From NCBI GenBank assembly GCA_964626565.1, contig CAZVFX010000036.1:1-56812 (forward strand): a stretch of DNA of 56,812 nucleotides. The letters are read 5' to 3'. The position numbers and the translations under genes are program-made. Shown piece after piece: positions 44,692 through 52,672 of the stretch. The stretch is from CAZVFX01 sp964626565 (GTDB lineage: Bacteria; Myxococcota_A; UBA9042; CAIXZC01). Within the stretch, counting starts at the first letter, position 1; every line of letters starts with the position of its first letter. A model generated the notes under the pieces. The model was given only the letters and a program-made list of their open reading frames with translations. It did not search any database and was not told where the DNA came from.

Positions 44692-44729
44692 GATAATTGA
44701 AAATTGGCATTTGAAAATTGATAATTGCC
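44692..44729. repeat. AT-rich short repeat (AATTGAAAATTGGCA type)
   Basis: Short AT-rich tandem motifs, the reverse complement of the type at 12782-12836. Intergenic. Confidence 0.55.
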
Positions 44730-44777
44730 GTTCACTCTTCCCTCGGTAGCCTGGCTCTACGATGAAGAGCACGGGCG

Positions 44778-45797
44778 CTACATGTCGGTGGTGCCGTTAA
44801 TGTGAAGATCCGGATCCTTGAAGGTGGTAGCGGAATCCATCACGGTGCTGTGGCAGACGCTGCAGTCGTCGGCGTTGGCGTGGGGGCCACCTTCCGGGGG
44901 GAGGCCATGGCAGGCGCCGCAGTCGGCCTGGCCTTCGGGGCCGGCGGACCACTGAGGAGAGTGGACCGTGCCGCCGGTAAGGGTTGCGCCGTGGCAATAA
45001 CTGCTCTCGCACAGGCCGATTTCCCACGCCGGCTCCGTCCCCTGGGCGGATGCCAGCGGTCCCCAGGTAAGGTCACCGTGGCCGCCGTCGGCGTGGCCTT
45101 CGTCAAGGATGCTCGTCGGCACGACGTGGCACTCGGTGCAGGCTATCGCCTTGTGCCAGTCGGAGTCCTCGGTGAGGTGTGCGGTGTGCGCACCCACTGC
45201 GTCGTTGAAGCTGGTAGTGTTGCCCTGAAGGTCGGCAGGGGGAGCGCCGGTCTGGTTGTCGGTGCCGCCATGACAGAAGGTGCAGTTGGTGCCGAAACCG
45301 GGGTGGCACTGCTCGCAGGAAACGCCCACGATGCCCCCTTCCAGGTCCTCACCATGACAGCCGTTGCAGGTTACAATGCCGAACTTGTCGAAGGTCAGGC
45401 CGTGCTTCTCCATTGCCGCGTAGCCTTCCGGGTGCATGGTGGACGACTCCACCGTCCCGTTGTCGTGGGCGCCCGACTGCACGTTGAGCGTGCCGTCCTT
45501 GTTTACCGTCTCCTCATGGCAGGCATTGCAATCGTCCAGTTGCACGTGTGGCTCAGGCGGTGGAAAACCGTGGCAGGTATCGCACGCTGAAGGGATCTCC
45601 GGCAGGGTCAACTCCGCAGGCGCATCGGACGCCACGTCCGGCGAGGCGAGCTCTGCTCCGACGTCCACTACGGCAGTCTCGGCCCCGGCATCAGGTTCTC
45701 CATCCTGGGACCCACTACCGCCACATGCGGTATACAACAGGACCGGCACACTGACCGCCACACAGCAAATCACCGACTTCCACGAAGCCCAATTCAT
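44778..45797 (-). CDS. Multihaem c-type cytochrome lipoprotein
   Basis: Encodes 339 residues from ATG 45797 after GGAGGATGT. The signal peptide ends in YTAC. After an acidic linker there are eight CxxCH haem motifs (CDTCH, CNACH, CNGCH, CEQCH, CTFCH, CTECH, CGACH, CSVCH) and one CxxxxCH (CESSYCH). The combination matches the CxxxxCH/CxxCH domain known from Geobacter-type multihaem proteins. Extra His residues (AHTAHL, EGHADGGHGD) could be distal ligands. Likely an envelope electron carrier tethered to a membrane. No cytochrome maturation genes are nearby. It stands alone behind its own region with a palindrome at 45834-45848. Confidence 0.92.
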   Translation of the reverse strand: MNWASWKSVICCVAVSVPVLLYTACGGSGSQDGEPDAGAETAVVDVGAELASPDVASDAPAELTLPEIPSACDTCHGFPPPEPHVQLDDCNACHEETVNKDGTLNVQSGAHDNGTVESSTMHPEGYAAMEKHGLTFDKFGIVTCNGCHGEDLEGGIVGVSCEQCHPGFGTNCTFCHGGTDNQTGAPPADLQGNTTSFNDAVGAHTAHLTEDSDWHKAIACTECHVVPTSILDEGHADGGHGDLTWGPLASAQGTEPAWEIGLCESSYCHGATLTGGTVHSPQWSAGPEGQADCGACHGLPPEGGPHANADDCSVCHSTVMDSATTFKDPDLHINGTTDM

Positions 45798-45833
45798 GAC
45801 ATCCTCCAAAGCTGACCACTTCCCTTTGTCAGC

Positions 45834-45848
45834 CGGGTATCCTACCCG
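45834..45848. promoter_or_regulatory. Palindrome upstream of the multihaem gene
   Basis: CGGGTATCCTACCCG overlaps a possible minus-strand -10 (TAGGAT) 16 nt from TTTACT. Possible operator. Confidence 0.45.
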
Positions 45849-45971
45849 CAGTTTTGCAAAAGTAAAGGGCGAAATGGCGTGCGGTTCTACCGTTCCAATC
45901 TGCCTACCAACATGCTAGTATTGCTGAGAATTCGATTTGCACGTGACCACAGACTGCAAGAGGTAGGGACC

Positions 45972-46883
45972 ATGGAAGAGGAACCGGGAGGACTGAAGCT
46001 GAAATCAGCGCCGTACGGCTACGGCGACCTGTCGCTCAACGCTGAGATCATGTTCTCCAACCACAAGGGGGTGCACAAGAAAGGGATCGAGAAGCGGCAG
46101 ACCAAATTCACCGAGAAACTGGACGCCCTGCCCCACTTCCTTGAGGAAGGGGAACAGATTCTTCTCATCACAACAGCCTGCTCTCCCACTTCGTTCTGGG
46201 AGCAACTTACCATCGGCTGGATCTTCCTCTATCTGAAGCGCTCACTGCTGGTCTTCACCGACCGTCGCATCTTCCACATCCCCACCACCATGGAATTCGG
46301 TTGGCGGTACACCATCGCTGAGATCCGATATGCCGACTGCGAATCGATCAAGGTCAAGGGCAGGAAGATCATCTTCAGATACAAGAACGGAAAGAAGGAG
46401 GGCTTCTACTACGTCGCCAAAAAGGAAGCCAGGAAGCTCAAGTCCTTCATGCCCACCATCCCTCTCACCGGTGAACAAAGCGCGGCTCAGGGCCGGGTGC
46501 ATCTTTGCCCCCGCTGTACCGCCCCCCTTGAATCTGACGTTTACACTTGCGGGAATTGCAGCCTCGAATTCAAGAACAAGAAAGAGGCGATGCGACTCTC
46601 AGTCCGTTATCCCGGCGGCGGCTATTTCTACACCGGCCACCCGGTGTTGGGGGTAAGCGACGCCATCGCCGAAATATGGTTGCTGGTACTCCTCGTGCTC
46701 TCCGCTATCGAAGCCGCCAACGGCCTAAGAGGAGGGGTGCTGGGGGTGTGCATCTTCGGAGTCGCCCTGGTCATCGAAAAACTGATGACCATCTCCCATT
46801 CCCTCAACTTCGTCACCGAGTACCTCCCCGTCGACAAGGTCGTTGACCCACAAAGACAACCCGCAGATTCCGGGCTCCAGTAG
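45972..46883 (+). CDS. Membrane protein with PH-like domain and zinc ribbon
   Basis: Encodes 303 residues from ATG 45972 after AGGTAGGGA. The N-terminal half (about 55-185) has the bacterial PH-like pattern (EGEQILLITTACSP, SLLVFTDRRIFHIPT, GWRYTIAEIRYADCESIKVKG). A zinc-ribbon pair follows, CPRC and CGNC, near residues 198-215. One or two membrane segments (AEIWLLVLLVLSAIEAANG, GVLGVCIFGVALVIEKL) lie near the C-terminus. No signal peptide, so the PH-like part is probably cytoplasmic. Function unknown; such proteins are often lipid or membrane sensors. Confidence 0.7.
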   Translation: MEEEPGGLKLKSAPYGYGDLSLNAEIMFSNHKGVHKKGIEKRQTKFTEKLDALPHFLEEGEQILLITTACSPTSFWEQLTIGWIFLYLKRSLLVFTDRRIFHIPTTMEFGWRYTIAEIRYADCESIKVKGRKIIFRYKNGKKEGFYYVAKKEARKLKSFMPTIPLTGEQSAAQGRVHLCPRCTAPLESDVYTCGNCSLEFKNKKEAMRLSVRYPGGGYFYTGHPVLGVSDAIAEIWLLVLLVLSAIEAANGLRGGVLGVCIFGVALVIEKLMTISHSLNFVTEYLPVDKVVDPQRQPADSGLQ

Positions 46884-46885
46884 TC

Positions 46886-46914
46886 TTGCCCACCAAGACC
46901 CGAGTGACTATCAT
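46886..46914 (+). promoter_or_regulatory. Promoter of the small winged-helix gene
   Basis: TTGCCC at 46886-46891, 17-nt spacer, TATCAT at 46909-46914. Confidence 0.5.
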
Positions 46915-46938
46915 ACGGCGGACGATAAGGAGGGAATC

Positions 46939-47121
46939 ATGAGTGACAAATCGGTACAGATACTTGATGCGATGAAGGCGGCGGGCAAGCCGGTGCGGCC
47001 GGGGGATGTGGCTGCGGCCACGGGAATTGAAAAGGCCGAAGTTTCAAAGCTGATTCAAGGGTTGAAGAAAGAGGGGAAAGTGCACTCCCCGAAGCGCTGC
47101 TTCTGGGCGCCCAGCGACTGA
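46939..47121 (+). CDS. Small winged-helix DNA-binding protein
   Basis: Encodes 60 residues from ATG 46939 after AAGGAGGGAA. The whole protein is one winged helix-turn-helix: VQILDAMKAAGKPVRPGDVA, then GIEKAEVSKLIQGLKKEG as the recognition part, and a short wing (KVHSPKRCFWAP). No effector domain. It resembles the small MarR/ArsR-like wHTH proteins of about 60 residues seen in deltaproteobacteria. Targets unknown. Own promoter; convergent with the lipoprotein gene 6 bp away. Confidence 0.82.
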   Translation: MSDKSVQILDAMKAAGKPVRPGDVAAATGIEKAEVSKLIQGLKKEGKVHSPKRCFWAPSD

Positions 47122-47127
47122 AGTCGC

Positions 47128-48234
47128 CTACTCCCCGCAGTTGTAGATATGTAAGTTGGACCAGGTGGGTCCGATGAAGTAGCCCCCGCCGGGGCTCTTG
47201 TCCCTTCCCAGGAAGAAGTGGGTGAAGGCCAGGTGCGGGTCGCCGGCCGGACACAACTCCGGGTCGGGATTGAAGTCCCCCTCCCCCGGCCAGGTCAGGG
47301 CCACCTGGGCTTTTTGCTCCCCGTCAATCTTCAGAGTCACCTTCCCCGACGTCCAGGTCAGCCGTAGCTTGTAGGTCTTGTTCACATTCCAATTATACTT
47401 GGGCGTATAGTTGGTGCCCCCTCCGCCCCAGCCGCAGGTAGACCCTTTCAGTTTCAGCTTCTTGGGTCGGTCCGAGGTTTCCGGACCGGTGGCCTGGACT
47501 GCAGACTGGGATTCTCCCTGATTCGCCGCCTTGTGTTGGCTGCCGTGACTACCCTGGTAAAGGCCCAGAATGTGGGCGTAGCAGTCGGTGTTCTCGGCAT
47601 CACAGTCGTAGTTCTCAGTCTTGTGATCGTATTGCTCGGGAGGGTTGAAATTGGTGAGGTCGACTTCTACATAGCCGCAATCGATAGCATCGAAATTGTA
47701 GACAATTCTGTGATCGATCTTCTTGGTCTTCCACCCGCCATCCACAAACTGGCCGCCCTGCTGCTGGCCCACAGTCGAGCCCGACAGCGGATCTTCCACT
47801 ACCAGCGTACAGTTGTTCCCGCAGCACGGGCCGCAATCAAGGGTCCCGCCACAGCCGTCATCCGCCGCGCCGCAATTGGCGCCGGCCTCTGCGCACGAGA
47901 GCGGTGCGCAAGGCAACTCCGGCGTCCCCAGGTCCGGCTCCTCAACAGTGTCGGGGAGGGGTAACTCCTGGCCAATCTCTGCAACCTCGGAAGCGACTTC
48001 GGGGAGGGGAGAAGCCCGGTCTTCGAGGAGCCCTGCGTCAGGTTGGGATGTTGACCTGTCGCCAACCTCGTCGAACGCGGGAGGTAACTCGAAGATGGAC
48101 GTCTCCCCCCCTCTTTCGTCAGAAATGCCATGCCCTGTGATGTCTTTATCAACTACCACAGTTGAAGAGCAGCCGAAGACGAGCACCCAGACAAGGGCAG
48201 CGACCATCCTCGGCTCATCGCTCGGCAGAATCAT
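47128..48234 (-). CDS. Lipoprotein with possible lectin/glucanase-like beta domain
   Basis: Encodes 368 residues from ATG 48234 after GGGAGGTG. The signal peptide ends in VFGC. An acidic linker and a CGAADDGCGGTLDCGPC module reach about residue 140. The C-terminal 220 residues (GGQFVDGGWKTK, DHRIVYNFDAIDCGYVEVDL, TYKLRLTWTSGKVTLKIDG, GPTWSNLHIYNCGE) have the strand pattern of concanavalin-like jelly rolls that bind or cut polysaccharide. That assignment is inferred, and no catalytic pair is evident. It lies 12 nt behind vapC on the same strand, so it may be cotranscribed with the toxin-antitoxin genes. Confidence 0.7.
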   Translation of the reverse strand: MILPSDEPRMVAALVWVLVFGCSSTVVVDKDITGHGISDERGGETSIFELPPAFDEVGDRSTSQPDAGLLEDRASPLPEVASEVAEIGQELPLPDTVEEPDLGTPELPCAPLSCAEAGANCGAADDGCGGTLDCGPCCGNNCTLVVEDPLSGSTVGQQQGGQFVDGGWKTKKIDHRIVYNFDAIDCGYVEVDLTNFNPPEQYDHKTENYDCDAENTDCYAHILGLYQGSHGSQHKAANQGESQSAVQATGPETSDRPKKLKLKGSTCGWGGGGTNYTPKYNWNVNKTYKLRLTWTSGKVTLKIDGEQKAQVALTWPGEGDFNPDPELCPAGDPHLAFTHFFLGRDKSPGGGYFIGPTWSNLHIYNCGE

Positions 48235-48246
48235 GTGCACCTCCCG

Positions 48247-48642
48247 TCACGGTGCTTCGAAACCCTTCTCGGCCAACAGCAGCTTGTCGAAGGTGTAGAT
48301 CACTCGGCAACCCCGCTCCCTTGCCAGACGGCCGATAAGGTAGTCCGCGAAATCCGCCTTTCCTTCCGAAAATACCCTGATACAGTGCGTCAGGCGGTCT
48401 GTGTCGGCAAACGCGAGTTGCCGGGAGCGAGCCAACTGCTGCAGCACGTTGGAGATTTCCTCCCTCGCAAATCCGTAGCAGCGACGAAGGACCCAGACCG
48501 TTTCAGCCAGCACCAGGTCGGAGACATAGATCTCCCGCTCCTTTCCGGCCGCGGCTGCGAACACACCAGCCGCGCGGGCAGATTGTTCCTCGTCGTCTTC
48601 AACCAGAAAACGCACCAGCACGTTGGTGTCAACCGCGATCAT
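48247..48642 (-). CDS. PIN-domain toxin, VapC family (second locus)
   Basis: Encodes 131 residues from ATG 48642. PIN motifs: MIAVDTNVLVRFLVEDD with the first Asp, VLAETVWVLRRCYGF with the conserved Glu, KADFADYLIGRLA with the second Asp pair, and VIYTFDKLL at the end. Predicted Mg-dependent ribonuclease toxin. It begins 14 nt inside the antitoxin gene, the same overlap length as in the first toxin-antitoxin pair at 24158-24171, though the antitoxin family differs. Confidence 0.92.
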   Translation of the reverse strand: MIAVDTNVLVRFLVEDDEEQSARAAGVFAAAAGKEREIYVSDLVLAETVWVLRRCYGFAREEISNVLQQLARSRQLAFADTDRLTHCIRVFSEGKADFADYLIGRLARERGCRVIYTFDKLLLAEKGFEAP

Positions 48643-48874
48643 CGGACGCTCCCTCGGCTATGGCCCGTTCCATTTCCTCCAGGGTTACGCCTCGCCGGCG
48701 AGCCTTGAGCGCGCCTTTGAGAGCCATAACGTCCGATGTCTCGGCCTGAACTTCTACGACTCCATCTTCCCGAACGTGAAAAGCTACCCGGTCCCCCGGC
48801 TTCAATTCCAGGGTGTCCCTGACAGCCTTGGGAATGGTAATCTGACCTTTGCTCGTTACGGTTGCGCTGGGCAT
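48629..48874 (-). CDS. AbrB-type antitoxin
   Basis: Encodes 81 residues from ATG 48874, with GGGAGGTAAGG upstream; a possible start 18 nt earlier lies before that site. The SpoVT/AbrB swapped-hairpin fold is plain: ATVTSKGQITIPKAVRDTL, LKPGDRVAF and GVVEV. The C-terminal tail (LEEMERAIAEGASDD) would bind the toxin. The dimer should bind the dyad overlapping the promoter. Antitoxin first, toxin second, translationally coupled. Confidence 0.93.
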   Translation of the reverse strand: MPSATVTSKGQITIPKAVRDTLELKPGDRVAFHVREDGVVEVQAETSDVMALKGALKARRRGVTLEEMERAIAEGASDDRG

Positions 48875-48894
48875 CCTTACCTCCCCCGTCATTC

Positions 48895-48931
48895 CTTACT
48901 TAAGGGTAAGACAGAGGAGGCAAGAAGTCAA
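48895..48931 (-). promoter_or_regulatory. Promoter and operator of the AbrB/PIN pair
   Basis: Minus-strand TTGACT (48931-48926), 17-nt spacer, TACCCT (48908-48903). The inverted repeat CTTAC-CCTTAA-GTAAG (48910-48895) overlaps the -10 box, as expected for antitoxin autorepression. Confidence 0.6.
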
Positions 48932-48944
48932 CCCATCCTCCAAT

Positions 48945-49442
48945 CTAGCCGAAGTTGGCTGCGGCCCACTCCTGCTCGTTGAGATGCTGGACGGTGACGT
49001 AACGACGCTCCGTCTTCTTCACCGCACCGTCAACCTCCGCACGATCGATGAGCCCTTCGTAGATGGCGTTGTTGATGATCCGCGGATCGGGAACGCCCAC
49101 CTCTTCCAGGAAATCCCCGAGTACTACGGCGACCTCTTCCTTTCGGCGCCAGATCTTCTTGCCGTCAGGCCTGAGGATCTTCTTGTAGCGATCGCCCAGC
49201 CGCCCCTTGAGCAGCTCCTCGTCGTACTCGGACTTCTCCCATTTGCGCGCGGTGATTTTCAACTGGCTGCGGTCCACTTTCGTAAACCACTCCTTGGCTC
49301 CGCTGAGCTGCATGTGCCGGTTCAGCCTTTCCGCAAGCTCGGCCTTTTCCCGTTTCAGCTTCGCCTCAGCCCGTTGAATCTCGATGTACCTCGTCAATGC
49401 GGCCTGGATCTGTTCAGTCAACTCCGGTGGTTTCAACTGCAT
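48945..49442 (-). CDS. Protein of unknown function, coiled-coil N-terminus
   Basis: Encodes 165 residues from ATG 49442 after AGGAGG. Residues about 10-50 are a charged heptad-like helix (IQRAEAKLKREKAELAERL). The rest is basic alpha/beta with WFTKVDRSQLKITARKW and DRYKKILRPDGKKIWRRK. No membrane segment or signal peptide. I do not recognise the family; the small, Lys/Arg-rich sequence could suit a nucleic-acid-binding or phage-derived protein, but nothing proves it. Confidence 0.65.
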   Translation of the reverse strand: MQLKPPELTEQIQAALTRYIEIQRAEAKLKREKAELAERLNRHMQLSGAKEWFTKVDRSQLKITARKWEKSEYDEELLKGRLGDRYKKILRPDGKKIWRRKEEVAVVLGDFLEEVGVPDPRIINNAIYEGLIDRAEVDGAVKKTERRYVTVQHLNEQEWAAANFG

Positions 49443-49561
49443 GACTGCCTCCTGATTGTGGTTGATGTACACTCTTACTTATCGGGGTTTGCGCGGCGAT
49501 GTGGCCAAAAAAAATGCATTTGGGGCAAAAAAAGTTGCTCAGGCGGGGGTGTCCGGGGCGG

Positions 49562-50071
49562 CTACCACTCTTCCCAGTGGACTATGCGGTCGAACTCCAG
49601 ACGACGCTTGGGGCGGGGAGAATCTGCAGGGTAACCGAGGGGAAGAAGTTCGACGACAGGGATGGCGTCCGGAATACCCAGCAACGACTTAACTCCGGGC
49701 TCGTCGAAAGCTCCGATCCAGCAGGTTCCCAGGCCCAACTCCACCGCGGCCAGAGTCATATGATCGATCGCGATTGCCACATCGATGGGATAGCTCTTCT
49801 GCCCGCAACGCATGGTGTGATGATCGGTATCCGCACAGCAGGCGATCACCACCGGGGCATCCGCGATAAAGGTCTGATTGAGGGCAAGCCGGCCCAATTC
49901 CCGGCGCTTGTCCGGGTCTGTCACCACCACGAACCGCCACTCCTGCCGGTTGGAAGCGGAAGGGGCCAGACGGGCAGCCTCCAGCACTGCTTTCAGTTTC
50001 TCCTCCTCTACCGGCTGATCGGTATAGGCTCGTACGCTCCTGCGCTCGCGAATTGCAGTCATTACATCCAT
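49562..50071 (-). CDS. Nitroreductase-family protein
   Basis: Encodes 169 residues from ATG 50071 after GGGGAGG. FMN-binding nitroreductase motifs are present: RERRSVRAYTDQPV (phosphate-binding Arg residues), ARLAPSASNRQEWRFVVV and GLGTCWIGAFDEPGV, with LLPLGYP near the end. Length matches the short members. They reduce nitro or quinone compounds or act in dehydrogenation using NAD(P)H; the substrate cannot be told. Single gene with a strong promoter (50116-50144). Confidence 0.93.
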   Translation of the reverse strand: MDVMTAIRERRSVRAYTDQPVEEEKLKAVLEAARLAPSASNRQEWRFVVVTDPDKRRELGRLALNQTFIADAPVVIACCADTDHHTMRCGQKSYPIDVAIAIDHMTLAAVELGLGTCWIGAFDEPGVKSLLGIPDAIPVVELLPLGYPADSPRPKRRLEFDRIVHWEEW

Positions 50072-50115
50072 TTCGTTTACCTCCCCGTGACATGACAGCC
50101 ACTGCTCCGAATGCC

Positions 50116-50144
50116 ATAATAGTCACCCCGCCCTGCACGTACAA
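50116..50144 (-). promoter_or_regulatory. Promoter of the nitroreductase gene
   Basis: Minus-strand TTGTAC (50144-50139), 17-nt spacer, TATTAT (50121-50116). Confidence 0.6.
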
Positions 50145-50243
50145 GCCGCTCGTAGCAGATGCCGGGAGAAACCCTTGAGCTTCAGTCAATGACACGCGAG
50201 AATGGGGACGGAGAAACTCAGCGGGAGACACCAAGAGGATCTA

Positions 50244-50615
50244 ATGTTCAAGGGACTACTCGGGCCGATGGCAATGCTGCTCTTCTCGTGCCTGGGTTGC
50301 GGGTTCGAGGCTGAAGAACGCCGGGAATGGCCCCACAACCTTCCCCGACCTTCCGGCCACTTGAAGGCAGATTCGGTCCCCGACATCTGTGTACCTGATT
50401 GCTCCGGCGTCGAGTGCGGAGATGACGGTTGCGGAGGCAGTTGCGGCCTTTGCGACCACCCTGAGGCCTGCTATGTGGAAGGATACTGCGTGCCTCAAAG
50501 CGTATGCCTCGAGACCTGCTCTCATAAGGAATGCGGAGGAGATGACTGCGGGGGAGTGTGCGGGGCCTGTCCTTCAGGTCAGGAGTGCGATGAAAAGGGG
50601 CAGTGCGTAGACTGA
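50244..50615 (+). CDS. Small Cys-rich lipoprotein
   Basis: Encodes 123 residues from ATG 50244 after AAGAGGAT. The signal peptide has a Cys after LFS and another after LG (FSCLGC); either could be lipidated. The mature part contains two CGxDxCGGxCGxC modules (CGDDGCGGSCGLC and CGGDDCGGVCGAC), the same module found in the 24747 and 28643 proteins. Essentially a minimal version of the linker modules of the giants. Function unknown. Confidence 0.75.
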   Translation: MFKGLLGPMAMLLFSCLGCGFEAEERREWPHNLPRPSGHLKADSVPDICVPDCSGVECGDDGCGGSCGLCDHPEACYVEGYCVPQSVCLETCSHKECGGDDCGGVCGACPSGQECDEKGQCVD

Positions 50616-50627
50616 GGCCGGACCGGT

Positions 50628-51587
50628 CTACCGCGCCAGATCGCTCAACTGCTTGACCACTTCAACCAGGCGGTCCACCTTCGTCTGCGCCCGGGCACGC
50701 TGCCCGTCTACCTGCGTGTATGCGCGGTAGAGGCGCCGGTAGTTTTCCTCCAGTGAAAGGCCCCGGTCGAATACTGAAAGCGAATCCAACGGAACCCCGG
50801 CGAAGCGAACTTCGTCCAGCACGGGCGGGGCAGTCGCCTCCGCCTCGAACCGTGGTGCCGGAGGTGGCTCCACCGGCGCGACCGCAGGTTGTGCAGCCTG
50901 AGGAGCTGGCATCCTAGCCTGGGGCGCAGGCGCAGCAGCCTGGGGCGCAGGCGCAGCAGCCTGGGGCGAAGTTATCGCGACCCCCGGGGTTTCCTCGCTC
51001 TTCCCGTTGTCTCCCAACACAGGCATCCCGCATTCATCCCGGCGCCCCGCAAGCAGGCCCACAGCCCGCCTGACCTTGTGGAAACCCTTGCTGTGACCCG
51101 CACTGGCCTGCAACTGCGCGATTGTCCAACCCGCCGTGTTTTCGCCCTGGCGCTCGGCCGCTCGCAACAACTTCCGGATATCCGCCGCGGCTTCGGTCAA
51201 AATGCGAATGGCGGTCTTGTACGCCGGCTTCCGGTAACGCCGCTTACCGAATTGAGGCCGCAACCGGTCGATGGAATTCAACACCTCCGCCACTTTGGGC
51301 GCGGCCACAGGCGCCGGTGCCTGAAGTTCATCTACATATTTCCGCGCCATATACACGGCACTATTAAATCTCCCACGAAGACGCTTCTGGTCCCGCAGGC
51401 CAGGGTCTGTTCGCAGAGCCTCGAACTGGTCCAGCGTTATGGCGCTCAAATCCTTGCCCAGAAAAGCGCACACCGCGCCGAAACTGGCCTTGTGGGCCAA
51501 CAGTGTCCTCGCCTCGTCGACCTGGCCCTGTGACCTCAACTCCTTGCCTCTGTTCTCAGCCAAAGTAATAAAATCCTGCACGATCAT
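50628..51587 (-). CDS. Unknown protein with Pro/Ala-rich linker
   Basis: Encodes 319 residues from ATG 51587, with GTGAGG upstream; a start at 51614 is less likely. The N-terminal 200 residues are helical and basic. The middle has PAPQAAAPAPQA repeats (a 21-nt tandem unit at 50918-50971). The C-terminal 60 residues (LSLEENYRRLYRAYTQVDGQ, VDRLVEVVKQLSDLAR) look like a coiled coil. No signal peptide. I do not recognise the family. Confidence 0.7.
   Translation of the reverse strand: MIVQDFITLAENRGKELRSQGQVDEARTLLAHKASFGAVCAFLGKDLSAITLDQFEALRTDPGLRDQKRLRGRFNSAVYMARKYVDELQAPAPVAAPKVAEVLNSIDRLRPQFGKRRYRKPAYKTAIRILTEAAADIRKLLRAAERQGENTAGWTIAQLQASAGHSKGFHKVRRAVGLLAGRRDECGMPVLGDNGKSEETPGVAITSPQAAAPAPQAAAPAPQARMPAPQAAQPAVAPVEPPPAPRFEAEATAPPVLDEVRFAGVPLDSLSVFDRGLSLEENYRRLYRAYTQVDGQRARAQTKVDRLVEVVKQLSDLAR
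50918..50971. repeat. 21-nt tandem repeat encoding PQAAAPA
   Basis: Two full copies and part of a third, in frame in the 50628-51587 gene. Confidence 0.85.
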
Positions 51588-51605
51588 ACTAACATACCTC
51601 ACTAA

Positions 51606-51635
51606 TTGACACATCTGGAGAAAACCACCAATAAT
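51606..51635 (+). promoter_or_regulatory. Promoter of the PAP2 gene
   Basis: TTGACA at 51606-51611, 18-nt spacer, AATAAT at 51630-51635. Confidence 0.55.
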
Positions 51636-51661
51636 AACTCAACAATAGCGAATGGTCTTAG

Positions 51662-52651
51662 ATGCGTCAACTGTTTTTGGTCTTGCTGTTCACATTCCTG
51701 TGCGGCATCATTCCACGCCGGGAGGAGCAATTGCTGCGGCTGTACACACTACTACCGATCGTTCTCCTCATGAGCGCCTCGTTTCCGGCAACGGCAGAAG
51801 AAGGAAAGAACTCCGAAGCCCTCCCGTTTTTCATGGGTGAAGAGCTCAGATACCAGAACTGCAACATGTTCAGCCGTTATTTTTACGACCTGACCGGGAC
51901 CTTCGCCAACATCGGCTACTACTGGGACGGAGAGGACTGGCTTTATGCCGGTCTGACCGCGGCCGGCACCCTGGCGCTCATGGCACCTACCGACCCTTCC
52001 CCCGACGCCAGGCTGCAATTCTGGATCATGGACCAGGATATTGACTATCTGGACCCGTTCTTTCCACGACTCACCACGGAACGTTTTTCCGTATTTGGTT
52101 TGAGCCTGGCAGGAACTACTGCGGTGGTCGGATATGTCGGCGGTTGGCCTGATGTAGTCGAGTTATCGTCGCTGTTTTTGGAAACTCTGGCATTCACACA
52201 GACCCTTCACATAGCTCAGAAGCTCCTCATCGGCAGAGAAGGGCCGGAGCAGGGGGAAGGGAAGGGCATCGTCTACGGCCCTTCCCGAGGATGGGAGTTC
52301 TTCCCTTCCGGAACTCCGTCGGGGCACACTGCGAGCGTTTTTGCCCTGGCTACACTCACCATGGACTACTTTCGAGAGCCGTGGCTGGATGTCATCGGAT
52401 ACGCCAGCATGGCCTACATCTCATTCTCGGTTCTGTACCATAACCAACATTTCATTTCCGACGTTGTCTGGGGTGCGCCCATGGGCTACTTCATAGGCAA
52501 ATGGGTCGCCCGGAACCGGTCCAGCAAATATCGCTATGAGAAAGGCGAGGCCCAACGAATCGAGGCATCATCGGCCAGGTTCATCGGCGTGGTTCCGTGG
52601 GGCGACCCCGGGTACGGGGCCAGCGGCCTGTCTCTCTTGTGGGGTTGGTAA
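51662..52651 (+). CDS. PAP2-family phosphatase
   Basis: Encodes 329 residues from ATG 51662, but no good ribosome site precedes it. A TTG at 51731, preceded by GGAGGAG, would give a standard signal peptide (LYTLLPIVLLMSASFPATA) and may be the true start. PAP2 motifs: KLLIGREGP (first motif), GTPSGHTAS (second) and SVLYHNQHFISDVV with the catalytic His and Asp (third). Several hydrophobic helices surround the active site. The family dephosphorylates lipid phosphates such as phosphatidate or undecaprenyl diphosphate on the outer face of the inner membrane. Confidence 0.88.
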   Translation: MRQLFLVLLFTFLCGIIPRREEQLLRLYTLLPIVLLMSASFPATAEEGKNSEALPFFMGEELRYQNCNMFSRYFYDLTGTFANIGYYWDGEDWLYAGLTAAGTLALMAPTDPSPDARLQFWIMDQDIDYLDPFFPRLTTERFSVFGLSLAGTTAVVGYVGGWPDVVELSSLFLETLAFTQTLHIAQKLLIGREGPEQGEGKGIVYGPSRGWEFFPSGTPSGHTASVFALATLTMDYFREPWLDVIGYASMAYISFSVLYHNQHFISDVVWGAPMGYFIGKWVARNRSSKYRYEKGEAQRIEASSARFIGVVPWGDPGYGASGLSLLWGW

Positions 52652-52672
52652 CCCACGGCCGGCTTCAGCCAC

